Positions 36,164-44,776 of a stretch of DNA of 61,963 nt are shown here, in pieces; the stretch's first letter is position 1, and each line of letters starts with the position of its first letter. The DNA lies in the IMG/VR virus record IMGVR_UViG_3300036790_000395, positions 1 to 61,963 of that record; one strand, 5' to 3'. The DNA comes from a virus. Below the pieces are notes generated by a model. It saw nothing but the letters and a program-made list of their open reading frames with translations, was not told where the DNA came from and searched no databases. Position numbers and translations under genes: made by a program.

Positions 36164-38330
36164 TCGTTGGTGCGCTGCCCCGCTGAAGCCGGGGGAGCAG
36201 AAGCGCTTCACGCCCGAATACCACTCCCTCGCCGCCTGCGAGCAGGGCGTGGCACATCTGAACACGCTCGTCGAGCAGGACTTCGAGCATGACCGGATCG
36301 TAGCCGCGCGCGACCCGAACAAGCGGCCCGAAGAGACGCTGGAAAAAGACGAGGTGCGCTGGATCGAGAACGAAACATTACTCTGCCGAATTGATTTTCG
36401 CTACTTCATCAACCATTACGTATTCATCAAGAACGAAGAGGATCAGGTCTGCCGGATGCGGCCCTGGAAGTCGCAAGAGATCTTCCTGGACATCGTAGGC
36501 GAGATGGAGGAAGAGGGCCTCGCGATCTTCCTGCAGGTCTTGAAGGCGCGCCAGTTGGGCATCTCGCGCATCATCTCGCTGATCCTGCTGCACCGCGTCA
36601 TCTTCTTCGCGAACATCAACGCCTTCATGGCGTCGAGCACTGAGGCGAAGACCGGCCTGCTGTTCGACATGGCGGACTTCGTACTCGACCGGCTGCCCTG
36701 GTGGATGCGCCCGACTGAGAAGTTCCGGCGCGAGAACAAACTGCTCGAACTCTACAACGGCTCGGGCGTCACGCTGCAGCACGGGCAGCAAGGTACAGGT
36801 ATCGCTCGTGGAACAACGCCTACTGTGGCACATATTTCGGAGCTTGCCGAATTTGACGACCCTTCTTCTCTTATCGACTCATCGCTCCTTCGAGCTATGC
36901 ACCCTAGTGTTCGTTCTTTTCTTGCTCTTGAGGGCACTGCGGAAGGGATCTTGAATTGGTGGCACAAGAAATGGAAGTCTAGTAAAGCTCTCTGGCCGGA
37001 GCGCCGGGGCAGGTTGCGGCCACTCTTCCTGCCCTGGTTCGTCGGGGGCCTCTACCCGAAGAAGGTCGATCTGAAGGCTCGTCCGGTGCCGCCGAACTAC
37101 GCCGAAACGATGCTGCCGTGGGCGAAGGCGCACGCACAGATGGCGGCTGAATACGTGCATTCGACCGACTATCTGCGGCGGCATTTGGGCGACAACTGGC
37201 AGATGCCTATCGAGCAGATCTGGTACTACGAATCCGAGCGCGACATGGCGATCCGCGAAGGCCGCCTGTCGCGATTCCTGCAGGAGATGCCCGCCAATGA
37301 CGATGAAGCTTTTCAATCTACAAACATCAGTGTCTTTGACACGGACACTATTGTCTACTATCGAGACAACGCCCATCGACAGCCGCTCGCAGGCTGCTAT
37401 GGACTTCGAGGCCCGAGTGAGTACCTGCCTGCGCGACTGCAACCAAGCCCTCTTCTCATTGATAGCTCTCTACCGCCGATCCCTATCGTTGCCGACTGGC
37501 AGGGATCAACCGGACACCCGATAGAGTTCGAGTTAGTCCCGCTGCGCTTCGACGGCTGGTCGCTCGAAGACGACTCCTCTTCGATAGACAAGATCTACAT
37601 CTGGGAGCACCCGATGCCGGGCTACACCTACGGCCTCGGCGCGGACACGTCAGACGGCATCGGCAAGGACCGGACGGTAGTCGAAGGCGTGCGCAAAGGC
37701 TCGATCTACGGACCGACGCGGCAGGTGTTCGAATTCGCTTCGTCGAAGATGAACGCCCTCGACAGCGTACCGTTCCTGCTGGCGCTCGGCACCTACTACT
37801 CCGTGCCCGATGACGACGGCGAGCTGATGCAGCCGCGTATGGCTATCGAGTGCCGGGGGCACGGCGACCAAGCGCAGAACATCTTGCGCATGCTCGGCTG
37901 GCGCAACTTCCATCCCTGGATCGATAAGCAGATAGACGACAAGAAGCCGAATTTGGGCAAGTTTCACAAGCTCGGCGTATTCACGAACGAATGGTTCCGC
38001 TCGGGCTTGATGGAAATGATGATGAAGATGCTGCGGGACTGCGAGATCGAGATCTGCAGCCCCTTCTTCGTGCGCGAGATGGAGAGCTTAGAGGGCGACG
38101 AGTTCAGCCAATCTCTGCGCGCCGCGTATGGCGGCAATGACGACCGCTTCATGGCGTTGGGCTTCATCGTGGTCTCGTTATTCCGCTTCGACGCGGAGCA
38201 GTTCCGATCCGCGCGCATCAAGGCGTATAGCGGCAAGCCAGCGCTGGCCCGCGCCAAGCTGAGGGAGTATGCCTCCTGGCCCGAGAGCTGGCAGACCAGG
38301 AACGATCAAGGGATTTATGTTGAACATTAA
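36129..38330 (+). CDS. terL: Terminase large subunit (packaging ATPase/nuclease)
   Basis: About 733 residues from the ATG of MYSPKTIQQKIDRW; a TTG at 36111 is an alternative start. N-terminal ATPase: AIFLQVLKARQLGISRIISL (Walker A-like), ISELAEFDDPSSL (Walker B-like acidic pair), LALEGTAEGILNWWHKKW (coupling motif). C-terminal RNase H-like nuclease: YGLGADTSDGIGKDRTVVEG and GGNDDRFMALGFIVVSL with the metal-binding Asp residues. It translocates DNA into the procapsid and cuts concatemers. The portal follows after four small genes. Confidence 0.9.
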   Translation: MYSPKTIQQKIDRWCAAPLKPGEQKRFTPEYHSLAACEQGVAHLNTLVEQDFEHDRIVAARDPNKRPEETLEKDEVRWIENETLLCRIDFRYFINHYVFIKNEEDQVCRMRPWKSQEIFLDIVGEMEEEGLAIFLQVLKARQLGISRIISLILLHRVIFFANINAFMASSTEAKTGLLFDMADFVLDRLPWWMRPTEKFRRENKLLELYNGSGVTLQHGQQGTGIARGTTPTVAHISELAEFDDPSSLIDSSLLRAMHPSVRSFLALEGTAEGILNWWHKKWKSSKALWPERRGRLRPLFLPWFVGGLYPKKVDLKARPVPPNYAETMLPWAKAHAQMAAEYVHSTDYLRRHLGDNWQMPIEQIWYYESERDMAIREGRLSRFLQEMPANDDEAFQSTNISVFDTDTIVYYRDNAHRQPLAGCYGLRGPSEYLPARLQPSPLLIDSSLPPIPIVADWQGSTGHPIEFELVPLRFDGWSLEDDSSSIDKIYIWEHPMPGYTYGLGADTSDGIGKDRTVVEGVRKGSIYGPTRQVFEFASSKMNALDSVPFLLALGTYYSVPDDDGELMQPRMAIECRGHGDQAQNILRMLGWRNFHPWIDKQIDDKKPNLGKFHKLGVFTNEWFRSGLMEMMMKMLRDCEIEICSPFFVREMESLEGDEFSQSLRAAYGGNDDRFMALGFIVVSLFRFDAEQFRSARIKAYSGKPALARAKLREYASWPESWQTRNDQGIYVEH

Positions 38331-38463
38331 AGTCGCTATTTGCATGGAATGCGGCGGTCAAATCTTACCGGAGTGGACGAAAGAGCACTTCGACGAGGAA
38401 CACAATGTTGTCGAGTTTGAACAGGGGTATGCAGAATTGTTACCACCGGAGTCCGCTGATTAA
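38317..38463 (+). CDS. Small zinc-finger-like protein
   Basis: 48 residues, MLNIKVAICMECGGQILPEW then HFDEEHNVVEFEQ. CMEC and two His suggest a small zinc site (C-x-x-C…H-x5-H). It starts inside the end of the terminase gene. Function unknown. Confidence 0.6.
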   Translation: MLNIKVAICMECGGQILPEWTKEHFDEEHNVVEFEQGYAELLPPESAD

Positions 38464-38470
38464 GGGGGCC

Positions 38471-38485
38471 GTGTAGAGTCTACAT
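38471..38485. repeat. 15-bp dispersed palindrome, copy 16 (centre G), overlapping a start codon
   Basis: GTGTAGAGTCTACAT; the last AT is the beginning of the ATG of the KTSC gene. No ribosome site lies at normal distance. Confidence 0.9.
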
Positions 38486-38714
38486 GAGAATCGCGCAGTC
38501 GAGCCATATTTACGGGCACGAGTACGATCCGCAAAGCCGCCGTCTGGTGATCCAGTTCACCAACGGGGCTATTTACAGTTACGAAGGCGTTCCGCCGACT
38601 GAGTACCACAATATGGCGCAATCCAACAGCGCCGGTCAGTATTTCCATTCGAAGATCAAAGGCCGCTACGAGACCAATATGGTCGCTGCCGGGGCCGCCA
38701 TGAGGAGAAAATGA
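38484..38714 (+). CDS. KTSC domain protein
   Basis: 76 residues. Signature: SSHIYGHEYDPQSRRLVIQF, TNGAIYSYEGVPPTEYHNMA, SAGQYFHSKIKGRYE, closely following the KTSC pattern (S-x-I…G-Y-D, F-x-N-G-x-x-Y-x-Y, Y-F…I). KTSC proteins occur as small phage proteins or as lysyl-tRNA synthetase appendages, with possible RNA binding. Its start codon is part of a dispersed palindrome. Confidence 0.88.
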   Translation: MRIAQSSHIYGHEYDPQSRRLVIQFTNGAIYSYEGVPPTEYHNMAQSNSAGQYFHSKIKGRYETNMVAAGAAMRRK

Positions 38715-39289
38715 TCATCTGCCCGAACTGCGAACAGCAGCTTCTATCGTCCGACTATTACACGGTGCGCGACTCGGAGAACATCGTCGCGCGCTGCGGC
38801 AAATGTAACGGTCCGTTCGACCCGCTGCTGATCTACTACAACGGCTCGACCGCTAAGAAGTTCGACCCTATCGTGCTGCACGTCTCAAACGAAGACCCGA
38901 ATCAGATCTCGTTCCCTGGCCGCTCGGACGAAGCGGTAGCGGAAGGCTATCACAAGGTCGAGATCACCAATCTGCGGGAAGCCGATCAGTGGACGAGCCG
39001 CATCAACCACTACGAGAAAGGCGTCACCGAAGGCTACCGGCAATCGGAGAAGCAGTATTGGGATGAAGTCACGGCGCAGCGCCGGGCTGACATCCGCGCG
39101 CGCATCGGCGACAACCCGAAAGCGAAGGCGTTGTTCGAGCAGGTGCAGAAGTTCGTGGACGCCAAGCGCGCCCGGCGCTATTCGAAGAAGCTCGACCCGC
39201 GCGGGCACTTCCAGGTGATTGCGTATGACTCGTCCAACCGCATGAGCCATTGCGATGTGACGACCGGATGGAAGGAGAAGAAAGCATGA
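38711..39289 (+). CDS. Zinc-ribbon hypothetical protein
   Basis: 192 residues. An N-terminal zinc ribbon (ICPNCEQQL, CGKCNGPF) is followed by a helical charged body (WDEVTAQRRADIRARIGD, KALFEQVQKFVDAKRARRYS). It overlaps both neighbours by four bases. It probably functions with packaging or head assembly. Confidence 0.65.
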   Translation: MIICPNCEQQLLSSDYYTVRDSENIVARCGKCNGPFDPLLIYYNGSTAKKFDPIVLHVSNEDPNQISFPGRSDEAVAEGYHKVEITNLREADQWTSRINHYEKGVTEGYRQSEKQYWDEVTAQRRADIRARIGDNPKAKALFEQVQKFVDAKRARRYSKKLDPRGHFQVIAYDSSNRMSHCDVTTGWKEKKA

Positions 39290-39834
39290 GCGCTGATTTG
39301 ACTAATGAACAGAAAACCGATCTGCTTATGGCGGCGCGACTCGCCGTCGCGTCCGAACAGAAGACCGGCTTCCCGGCGCGGCTAACGGTTGCGCAGTGGG
39401 CGGAAGAGAGCGGATGGGGCCGGTATCAGCCGGGCTGCAATTGCTTCGGCATCAAGGCGTACCAGGGCTGCCACGGCACGCAGACCCTCTTTACGCATGA
39501 GTACGTCCATGAGCACCTGAAAGCGATCAATCAGGTGTTCGCCACGTTCCCGAATCTGGAGGAGTGCTTCGACTATCACGGCCAGCTCATCACCGAAGCG
39601 CCGATCTACCGTGCGGCGTGGACGGATTATCTCAAGCGGACGCTCGACCCGGAGCTGCTCATCCGCGACGTGGCGGTGCATTATTCGCCCGGCAACCTGA
39701 ACTACGCCTCGCACGTGATCGCGCTGATGCGCGACGCCAACGTGATCTCGGCGGTCGCTACCGCGCAGCAGGAGGCGGCTGCACAACTGCAGGCAAAGGC
39801 AGAACCGGCTAAGCCCGAACAGGCAGAAGCGTAA
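39286..39834 (+). CDS. Glucosaminidase (GH73/FlgJ-like) peptidoglycan hydrolase, endolysin or virion lysin
   Basis: 182 residues from MSADLTNEQKTDLLM. Catalytic region AQWAEESGWGRYQPGCNCFG with the Glu of the GH73 motif (A-x-x-x-E-S-G-W-G), followed by FATFPNLEECFDYHGQLI and YSPGNLNYASHVIALM. It cuts the glycan of peptidoglycan. It lies between packaging genes and the portal, away from the holin-like gene at 27.6 kb, so it may be the endolysin or a virion-associated lysin. No signal peptide; Ala/Glu/Lys-rich tail. Confidence 0.85.
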   Translation: MSADLTNEQKTDLLMAARLAVASEQKTGFPARLTVAQWAEESGWGRYQPGCNCFGIKAYQGCHGTQTLFTHEYVHEHLKAINQVFATFPNLEECFDYHGQLITEAPIYRAAWTDYLKRTLDPELLIRDVAVHYSPGNLNYASHVIALMRDANVISAVATAQQEAAAQLQAKAEPAKPEQAEA

Positions 39835-41963
39835 TGGCGTTCTCGATCATCCAGCGCGACTTCGACAGTGGCTACATCTGTCCTCGTCCCTTCGACCTCT
39901 CGGGCAACATCAAGTTCTCGCGCGATAAGCTGCTCTCGTGGACGAACGATGTCGTGACGGATGGCCGCTCTTATCTGCGCCTGCAGCCCGCCTATAAGTA
40001 CATCGACGACGGCTTGAGTCTGGTGAACGGCGATCTGGAGAACGTCCCGAATGCCGCTCTTTCCGACTACACCGCCGAGATGACAGTCCGCAACTTGAAG
40101 GAGCTGGTCGCCGCGCAGACCAACATCCGCGTCATCCCGGCCTTCAAAACCGAGATCCCCGAGTTCGAGAAGCAGCAGGACATCTTGAACAAGAGCTTCA
40201 TGGGCTGGCAGAACGGGACGTTCTTCGACCGGCGCTTACGCAAAGGCTGGCAGTACGCCTCGGCAACCGGCACCGGCTACATCGGCCTGCGGTATGACGC
40301 GCACTATTGGCGCAAGGGCAAAGGCGACATCGTGTGCGACGCCTACGGGCCGCTCGACGTACTGCCGATAGGCATGGGCCGCCAGCACGATCTGCAGAAG
40401 GCTTACGCGGTCGCACTGCGCGTTGAGACGCCGCTGCATGAAGCATGGCGGCTATTCCCGACCTACGCGGATAAGATCAAGGCTTCCCGCGAGAACGCCA
40501 AAGGCCGGGGCACCGTAACCTCGCGCGCGGTGAAATTCGCGTCCGCCGCGCTGCGCCGATTCGGGGCCGGGCTGACCAACGAACACGAAGCAGCGCCGTG
40601 GGAGATGGTCGATATCTACTACATCTATGTAGATGACGACTCGGTGAACAACACCGGGCAGCCAATGGCGATGGGCGAGGTAGGTACGAGCTGGTATTAC
40701 ACGGTGCCTTACGTCGGCCAGGATTTGAAAGTCGGCGAGACGAAAGCAGGGCAGCCGATCACGCGCAAAGCGGTGTTCGAAGACTGCTATCTGTATCCCA
40801 ACAAGCGGCTGGTGATCGCGACTGACGACGTGGTGCTCAACCCCGATCCGATTACGCAGGTTAGCCCCTACTGGCACTCGCGCGTGCCGGTCGTACAACT
40901 GCGGGCGGATGACTGGCCTTGGACCTTCTTGGGCTTCCCGGTGACGCGCGGCGGCCTGAACTTAGAGAAGAACTCGAACAAGGTGATGCGCGGCATGATC
41001 GACGCCATGAACGCCCGTCTGTCGCCCCCGCGAGCCTTCGACCGCAACGCGGTGAGTCAAGGGCTGATGCGCGCAATGGATACGCGCGTGCCGAACCAGA
41101 TGGTCGGCATGGACTTCACGTTCGGGTCCGACTCGCCGGTCCGGCCCTTCCTGCCGGTCAATCATTACGAGTTCCCGGCGTTCTACTCCGAGGTCATTCA
41201 GCAGATCGAGCAGCGCATGACGCATCAGATGGGCGTGGCGGACGCTGCGGCAATGGCGCGCGCGCGGCAACTACCCAGTGGAGATTCTGTGGAAAAGATT
41301 ATGGAATCTCTCGGGCCGCTCATCAAGGACATGAGCCGCAACATGGAGGAGTCGATACGCGGCATCGGCGAGATATGGAAGTCCAATTTCTTTCAGTTCT
41401 ATACCGCCAAGCGGCGGATGCAATTGCTTGGGCCGGATGGCTTATCGGAAGAGGACTTCGATTTCGATCCCGGTAATCTGATCCCGAACTCCGAGACCGT
41501 CGTCGAGATGAAGCAGATGGGCGTCGCCGAAGGCGTGCCGTACTTTGACCGCGCCAAGTGGCACAAGGATAACTTCACCTTCAGCGTGACGCCGTACTCG
41601 CTGCACGAACTCAACTCGATGACGCGGCGGCTGTTCATCCTGCAGCTCTCGAAGGCGGGCTTCCCGCTCGACTGGTGGACGATGGCCGATATGTTCGATG
41701 TCAAGAACTTCGGCCCGGTGCCGAATTTCGAAGACCCCGAGACCGGCGAGCAGCGGCCCGCGCAGACGGTATTAGAGCGTTGGACTTGCCAGATGGAAAT
41801 GATGGCCCATATCCAAGCCGCGAATCAGCAGCAGCAGGGAGGGCCAGCTCACGCGGGAAAAAAAGGTCCAGGTAGGCCAGGAACGGGTGCGCAGCCACCT
41901 TCACTTGAGCAGAAAAGTACGGATGCTGGCACCAGATCAACGATACGGGAGAGCAAGCGATGA
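39834..41963 (+). CDS. Portal protein
   Basis: 709 residues. Typical of podovirus-like portals: NDVVTDGRSYLRLQPAYKYI, ASATGTGYIGLRYDAHYWRK, DAYGPLDVLPIGMGRQHDLQ, and a long region with QIEQRMTHQMGVADAAAMAR. The C-terminus is disordered (Gln, Gly, Pro, Lys-rich). It forms the dodecameric DNA channel at the capsid vertex. Start overlaps the lysin stop. Confidence 0.88.
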   Translation: MAFSIIQRDFDSGYICPRPFDLSGNIKFSRDKLLSWTNDVVTDGRSYLRLQPAYKYIDDGLSLVNGDLENVPNAALSDYTAEMTVRNLKELVAAQTNIRVIPAFKTEIPEFEKQQDILNKSFMGWQNGTFFDRRLRKGWQYASATGTGYIGLRYDAHYWRKGKGDIVCDAYGPLDVLPIGMGRQHDLQKAYAVALRVETPLHEAWRLFPTYADKIKASRENAKGRGTVTSRAVKFASAALRRFGAGLTNEHEAAPWEMVDIYYIYVDDDSVNNTGQPMAMGEVGTSWYYTVPYVGQDLKVGETKAGQPITRKAVFEDCYLYPNKRLVIATDDVVLNPDPITQVSPYWHSRVPVVQLRADDWPWTFLGFPVTRGGLNLEKNSNKVMRGMIDAMNARLSPPRAFDRNAVSQGLMRAMDTRVPNQMVGMDFTFGSDSPVRPFLPVNHYEFPAFYSEVIQQIEQRMTHQMGVADAAAMARARQLPSGDSVEKIMESLGPLIKDMSRNMEESIRGIGEIWKSNFFQFYTAKRRMQLLGPDGLSEEDFDFDPGNLIPNSETVVEMKQMGVAEGVPYFDRAKWHKDNFTFSVTPYSLHELNSMTRRLFILQLSKAGFPLDWWTMADMFDVKNFGPVPNFEDPETGEQRPAQTVLERWTCQMEMMAHIQAANQQQQGGPAHAGKKGPGRPGTGAQPPSLEQKSTDAGTRSTIRESKR

Positions 41964-42086
41964 AGCCGGTGGGGAATCTTATCTACAGGCGTCCCGAATC
42001 CTCCAGCCTATGCATCAGGGTCGAACTGATGCTAGTCGTGCTGGAATCCCCCTTACCGTCTGTTACGACCGGCCAATCTGCATTGT

Positions 42087-42560
42087 ATGTCAGGCGTTAA
42101 ACAATTAAGCGTTCGACAGGGCTGCTATCTGGCAGGCGTCTTCGACTGCATGGGAGAGCTGCACTTCGACCGCATCACTGCGTTCGGCAACCTCTACACC
42201 TTCTACAGTCCGGTGGTCGCCGTCCGCTCGCCGGACAAACCGCTGATCGCGCGCCTGCATTCGGACTTCGGCGGGCTGTTCCGAGGCAGCAAGACCATAT
42301 CGGTGATCTACTGGCGGAAGCGCGAACGGGCGGCGGTTCTACGCGCCATGATCCCGCACTTGCTACTCAAGCGCGAGCAGGCAGAGCTGCTGCTCGAATT
42401 CATAGAGCACCTGACGATAGATGGCCGCGACCATATGCCCGAAGAGCGGGCACGCCGGGCAGAGATTATCGAGGAGGTAGATAGGCTAAATGCCAGCACA
42501 AAAGCACACCAAGAAAGCGAACAGCGCCAAGAAGAAGAGACAGTGGCAGCGCGTAGTTGA
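42087..42560 (+). CDS. LAGLIDADG-like homing endonuclease
   Basis: 157 residues. QGCYLAGVFDCMGELHFDRI is a LAGLIDADG helix with the catalytic Asp or its equivalent; strands and a recognition region follow (VVAVRSPDKPLIARLHSDFG), and then RAMIPHLLLKREQAELLLEF, the usual closing helices. Single-motif forms dimerise. It lies free-standing between portal and scaffold genes, a classic homing position. The final 30 residues (KAHQESEQRQEEETVAARS) overlap the next small gene. Confidence 0.75.
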   Translation: MSGVKQLSVRQGCYLAGVFDCMGELHFDRITAFGNLYTFYSPVVAVRSPDKPLIARLHSDFGGLFRGSKTISVIYWRKRERAAVLRAMIPHLLLKREQAELLLEFIEHLTIDGRDHMPEERARRAEIIEEVDRLNASTKAHQESEQRQEEETVAARS

Positions 42561-42654
42561 CAGCGTAGAGTCGCGCGGCGGTGACCGCGCCTCGGCCATC
42601 ATCCAAGCCAACGGCGTACTGAAGAATCGCGGTCGCCGCCACAAGAAGCGGTAG
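42490..42654 (+). CDS. Small very basic protein
   Basis: 54 residues, MPAQKHTKKANSAKKKRQWQ and an ending NRGRRHKKR. GAGGAGG lies about 12 bases before the ATG. It overlaps the homing endonuclease gene by 71 bases in another frame. One of four small Lys/Arg-rich proteins in this operon. Confidence 0.65.
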   Translation: MPAQKHTKKANSAKKKRQWQRVVDSVESRGGDRASAIIQANGVLKNRGRRHKKR

Positions 42655-42656
42655 CC

Positions 42657-42671
42657 GTGTAGACTCTACAT
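42657..42671. repeat. 15-bp dispersed palindrome, copy 17 (centre C), overlapping a start codon
   Basis: GTGTAGACTCTACAT; the last AT starts the ATG of the 71-residue gene. Same arrangement as copy 16. Confidence 0.88.
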
Positions 42672-42885
42672 GAACAATGGGAAGCCCCAAAATGGCATCG
42701 ACGCGCAACGGCTAGCCGGTCAGAAGCCGGATAAGGTCCGCCAGGAGATCGTCTTCCCGGTCGCGACGCTCGACGACGTGCTCGCTTCCATCCGGCGCGC
42801 GGGCGGAACCGGCGAGCTGAAGATCAATTTCCGCAACGGACAAGCGCGCGGCGAGGCCAAATGGGCGGGCGTCGTGAAAGAGTGA
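42670..42885 (+). CDS. Small hypothetical protein
   Basis: 71 residues, DKVRQEIVFPVATLDDVLAS and GELKINFRNGQARGEAKWAG. No family recognised. There is no ribosome site at a normal distance; the start codon is part of a palindrome. Confidence 0.6.
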   Translation: MNNGKPQNGIDAQRLAGQKPDKVRQEIVFPVATLDDVLASIRRAGGTGELKINFRNGQARGEAKWAGVVKE

Positions 42886-43050
42886 GCTAATTCGTCTCAA
42901 CAATTCTTCTCGTTTTCAGCGGATTATTTTGGCGCAAGGCTTGCATCGCTGCTCATCCTCGCTTACTCTGTGACTGAAGAGCGCGGATTACCGATAGTTC
43001 TTTGATGCCTCATCATCGTTGAACGACCCTTCAGCAAGGTCAGCGAATTC

Positions 43051-43113
43051 GGCCCGTATCCAATCACCTTTACCCCCGGTCAGAGGTGTGCGGATACGGG
43101 CCGTTTTGTTTTT
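43051..43113 (+). terminator. Strong rho-independent terminator
   Basis: Perfect 11-bp stem GGCCCGTATCC / GGATACGGGCC with a 30-base loop, then GTTTTGTTTTT. It would separate the portal and homing genes from the scaffold and capsid transcript, although the hairpin is large and may act partly. The rest of the 42.89-43.35 kb gap shows one small gene (43183). Confidence 0.75.
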
Positions 43114-43182
43114 CGGCTAGCCCGTTGGCGTCTTGAAACCAAGTACCGATAGCCGAAGGCAGTCGGAGAAAGGAGCTAAGCA

Positions 43183-43248
43183 ATGGAGTTCAATACTGAG
43201 CACGTAGCTAGCAGGCGCGGTCGGCATCGCGGCAAAAAGCGGCGCTAA
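43183..43248 (+). CDS. Very small basic peptide
   Basis: 21 residues, MEFNTEHVASRRGRHRGKKR plus R. AAGGAG lies 7 bases before the ATG. It resembles the ends of the basic proteins at 42490, 46968 and 48195. It may be a real peptide made in quantity ahead of the scaffold, or a leader. Confidence 0.45.
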   Translation: MEFNTEHVASRRGRHRGKKRR

Positions 43249-43354
43249 CCCAACCAAGTAATGGGCGGGGCTAGCACGACTAACACCGGCTGCCCCGTCC
43301 AAAACCGTTAACCGTAAGCACTGTAGAGGAACAACCCTTCACTTCGTACCGAAT

Positions 43355-43678
43355 ATGCCGATTCTACCCGGCGCTGCCTCGACAAGCCAAGACCAGGACA
43401 CGGCGCTGAATTCGCCTCCGCAGGCCAGTCCATCTATGCTGGCCGGAGACTCGGGAGCAGCGTCTCCCGATCAAGCGCAACCGAACTCCAATGAAGGTCT
43501 GAAGCAAGTCACGCAGCAGGTACGGCAGCTCCTCGTCACAACGATGGATCTGGCCCGGCAGTTTCCCGCTGCCGCGCCAGCCTTTCGCAAGGCGACCGAA
43601 GGACTCCGCGCAGGGCTGAAATCAATCGTATCGAACCCCGGCCAACCTGAACCCCCGGCACCGGACATCGGAGGCTAG
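43355..43678 (+). CDS. Hypothetical protein
   Basis: 107 residues. Disordered Ser/Pro/Gln-rich N-terminal half, helical middle (QVRQLLVTTMDLARQFPAAA), Pro-rich end. It resembles a head-assembly accessory. No ribosome site can be seen near the ATG. Confidence 0.5.
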   Translation: MPILPGAASTSQDQDTALNSPPQASPSMLAGDSGAASPDQAQPNSNEGLKQVTQQVRQLLVTTMDLARQFPAAAPAFRKATEGLRAGLKSIVSNPGQPEPPAPDIGG

Positions 43679-43743
43679 CCAATATCGATGTCTCGGGGAT
43701 ACTTCAGCGCGGCGGGGGATCAGCAACCCGAAAGGACTGAACC

Positions 43744-44757
43744 ATGCCAGTAGATCAAGCGACACTCGACCGTTACATCACGGATGTGGCGGGCGACGAC
43801 CAGGATCTCGCCAAGATGTTGCGCGAGCAGATCGGCTCGAAGCCGGAAGCCGCGACCAGATTCGTTGGTGGATTCACGCGCACCCAAGACTATACGCAGA
43901 AGACGCAGGCGCTCGCGGCGGACAAGCAGAAGTTCGAAGCGGCGCAGGTGGATTATGAAGCCCGCATTACGCAGGCCGACGCGGAGAAGGACAGGATCAT
44001 GCGGGATCTCGCGAACGAGCGGATCTCGGCATCGCGAGCCACGGCGTTACTCAAGACCGTCAAGGAAGCCTATGGGCTGACCGACAACGATCTACCCGGT
44101 ATAGACGACATCAAGCAGACCCAACAGCAGGGGCGCGTTGTAGACTCTACACCGGATATCGACGAGCGGCTGAAGTCGTTCAAACAGGACATTCTCTCCG
44201 AGATCAACAAGGTGTTGATTCCTGAGATCAGCGGTCTCGCCAAAATACCGACCATCTGGAACCATATCGAGCGCGAGCACCAGCAGCTATTTGGTAAGCC
44301 TCTATCGCAGAAGGAATCCGACGACATTCTCTCTGAGGCAAGCAAGAAAAATCAATCGCTCGTCTCCGTTTGGCAGGACAGGTACAGTGTAGCCGATAAG
44401 CGGCTCGAAGTCCGCGACGAGGGCAACAAATCGAAGTGGCGGCAGGAGTGGGAAGACGAGCAAGCGAAGAAGAACCAAGAACTCGCGCTGCAGGGCGTTC
44501 GGCCCGGCACCGAGGATGAGTTCCTGCGCGAGCGTCAGTCGCCCATCTTCCGCAAGAACTTCATGCCGCAAGACGCAGAGGGCGATAGCGGCAATACCAG
44601 CAGCAACAACGGCAACACCAGCAAGCAGGCTCCCCCGGTGCATAACGATGCAGAGCGGGAGCGGCTAGGCGGCGCAGAACGCGCAGCCGCGAAATTCATG
44701 GAGCGCAGGCGCAACGGCATCCCCTTCGGGCAGCCGGAAACACGCAAGGCTTCGTAA
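43744..44757 (+). CDS. Scaffolding protein (probable)
   Basis: 337 residues, mostly charged helix and coiled coil (TQALAADKQKFEAAQVDYEA, ADAEKDRIMRDLANERISAS), with a polar disordered C-terminal region (GDSGNTSSNNGNTSKQAPPV). It directly precedes the capsid gene, as scaffolds do. Palindrome copy 18 encodes RVVDSTPDID in the middle of the chain. Confidence 0.75.
   Translation: MPVDQATLDRYITDVAGDDQDLAKMLREQIGSKPEAATRFVGGFTRTQDYTQKTQALAADKQKFEAAQVDYEARITQADAEKDRIMRDLANERISASRATALLKTVKEAYGLTDNDLPGIDDIKQTQQQGRVVDSTPDIDERLKSFKQDILSEINKVLIPEISGLAKIPTIWNHIEREHQQLFGKPLSQKESDDILSEASKKNQSLVSVWQDRYSVADKRLEVRDEGNKSKWRQEWEDEQAKKNQELALQGVRPGTEDEFLRERQSPIFRKNFMPQDAEGDSGNTSSNNGNTSKQAPPVHNDAERERLGGAERAAAKFMERRRNGIPFGQPETRKAS
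44138..44152. repeat. 15-bp dispersed palindrome, copy 18 (centre C)
   Basis: TTGTAGACTCTACAC, one arm base off, inside the scaffold gene. Confidence 0.85.
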
Positions 44758-44776
44758 CGACTGATAAGGAGAAAGC

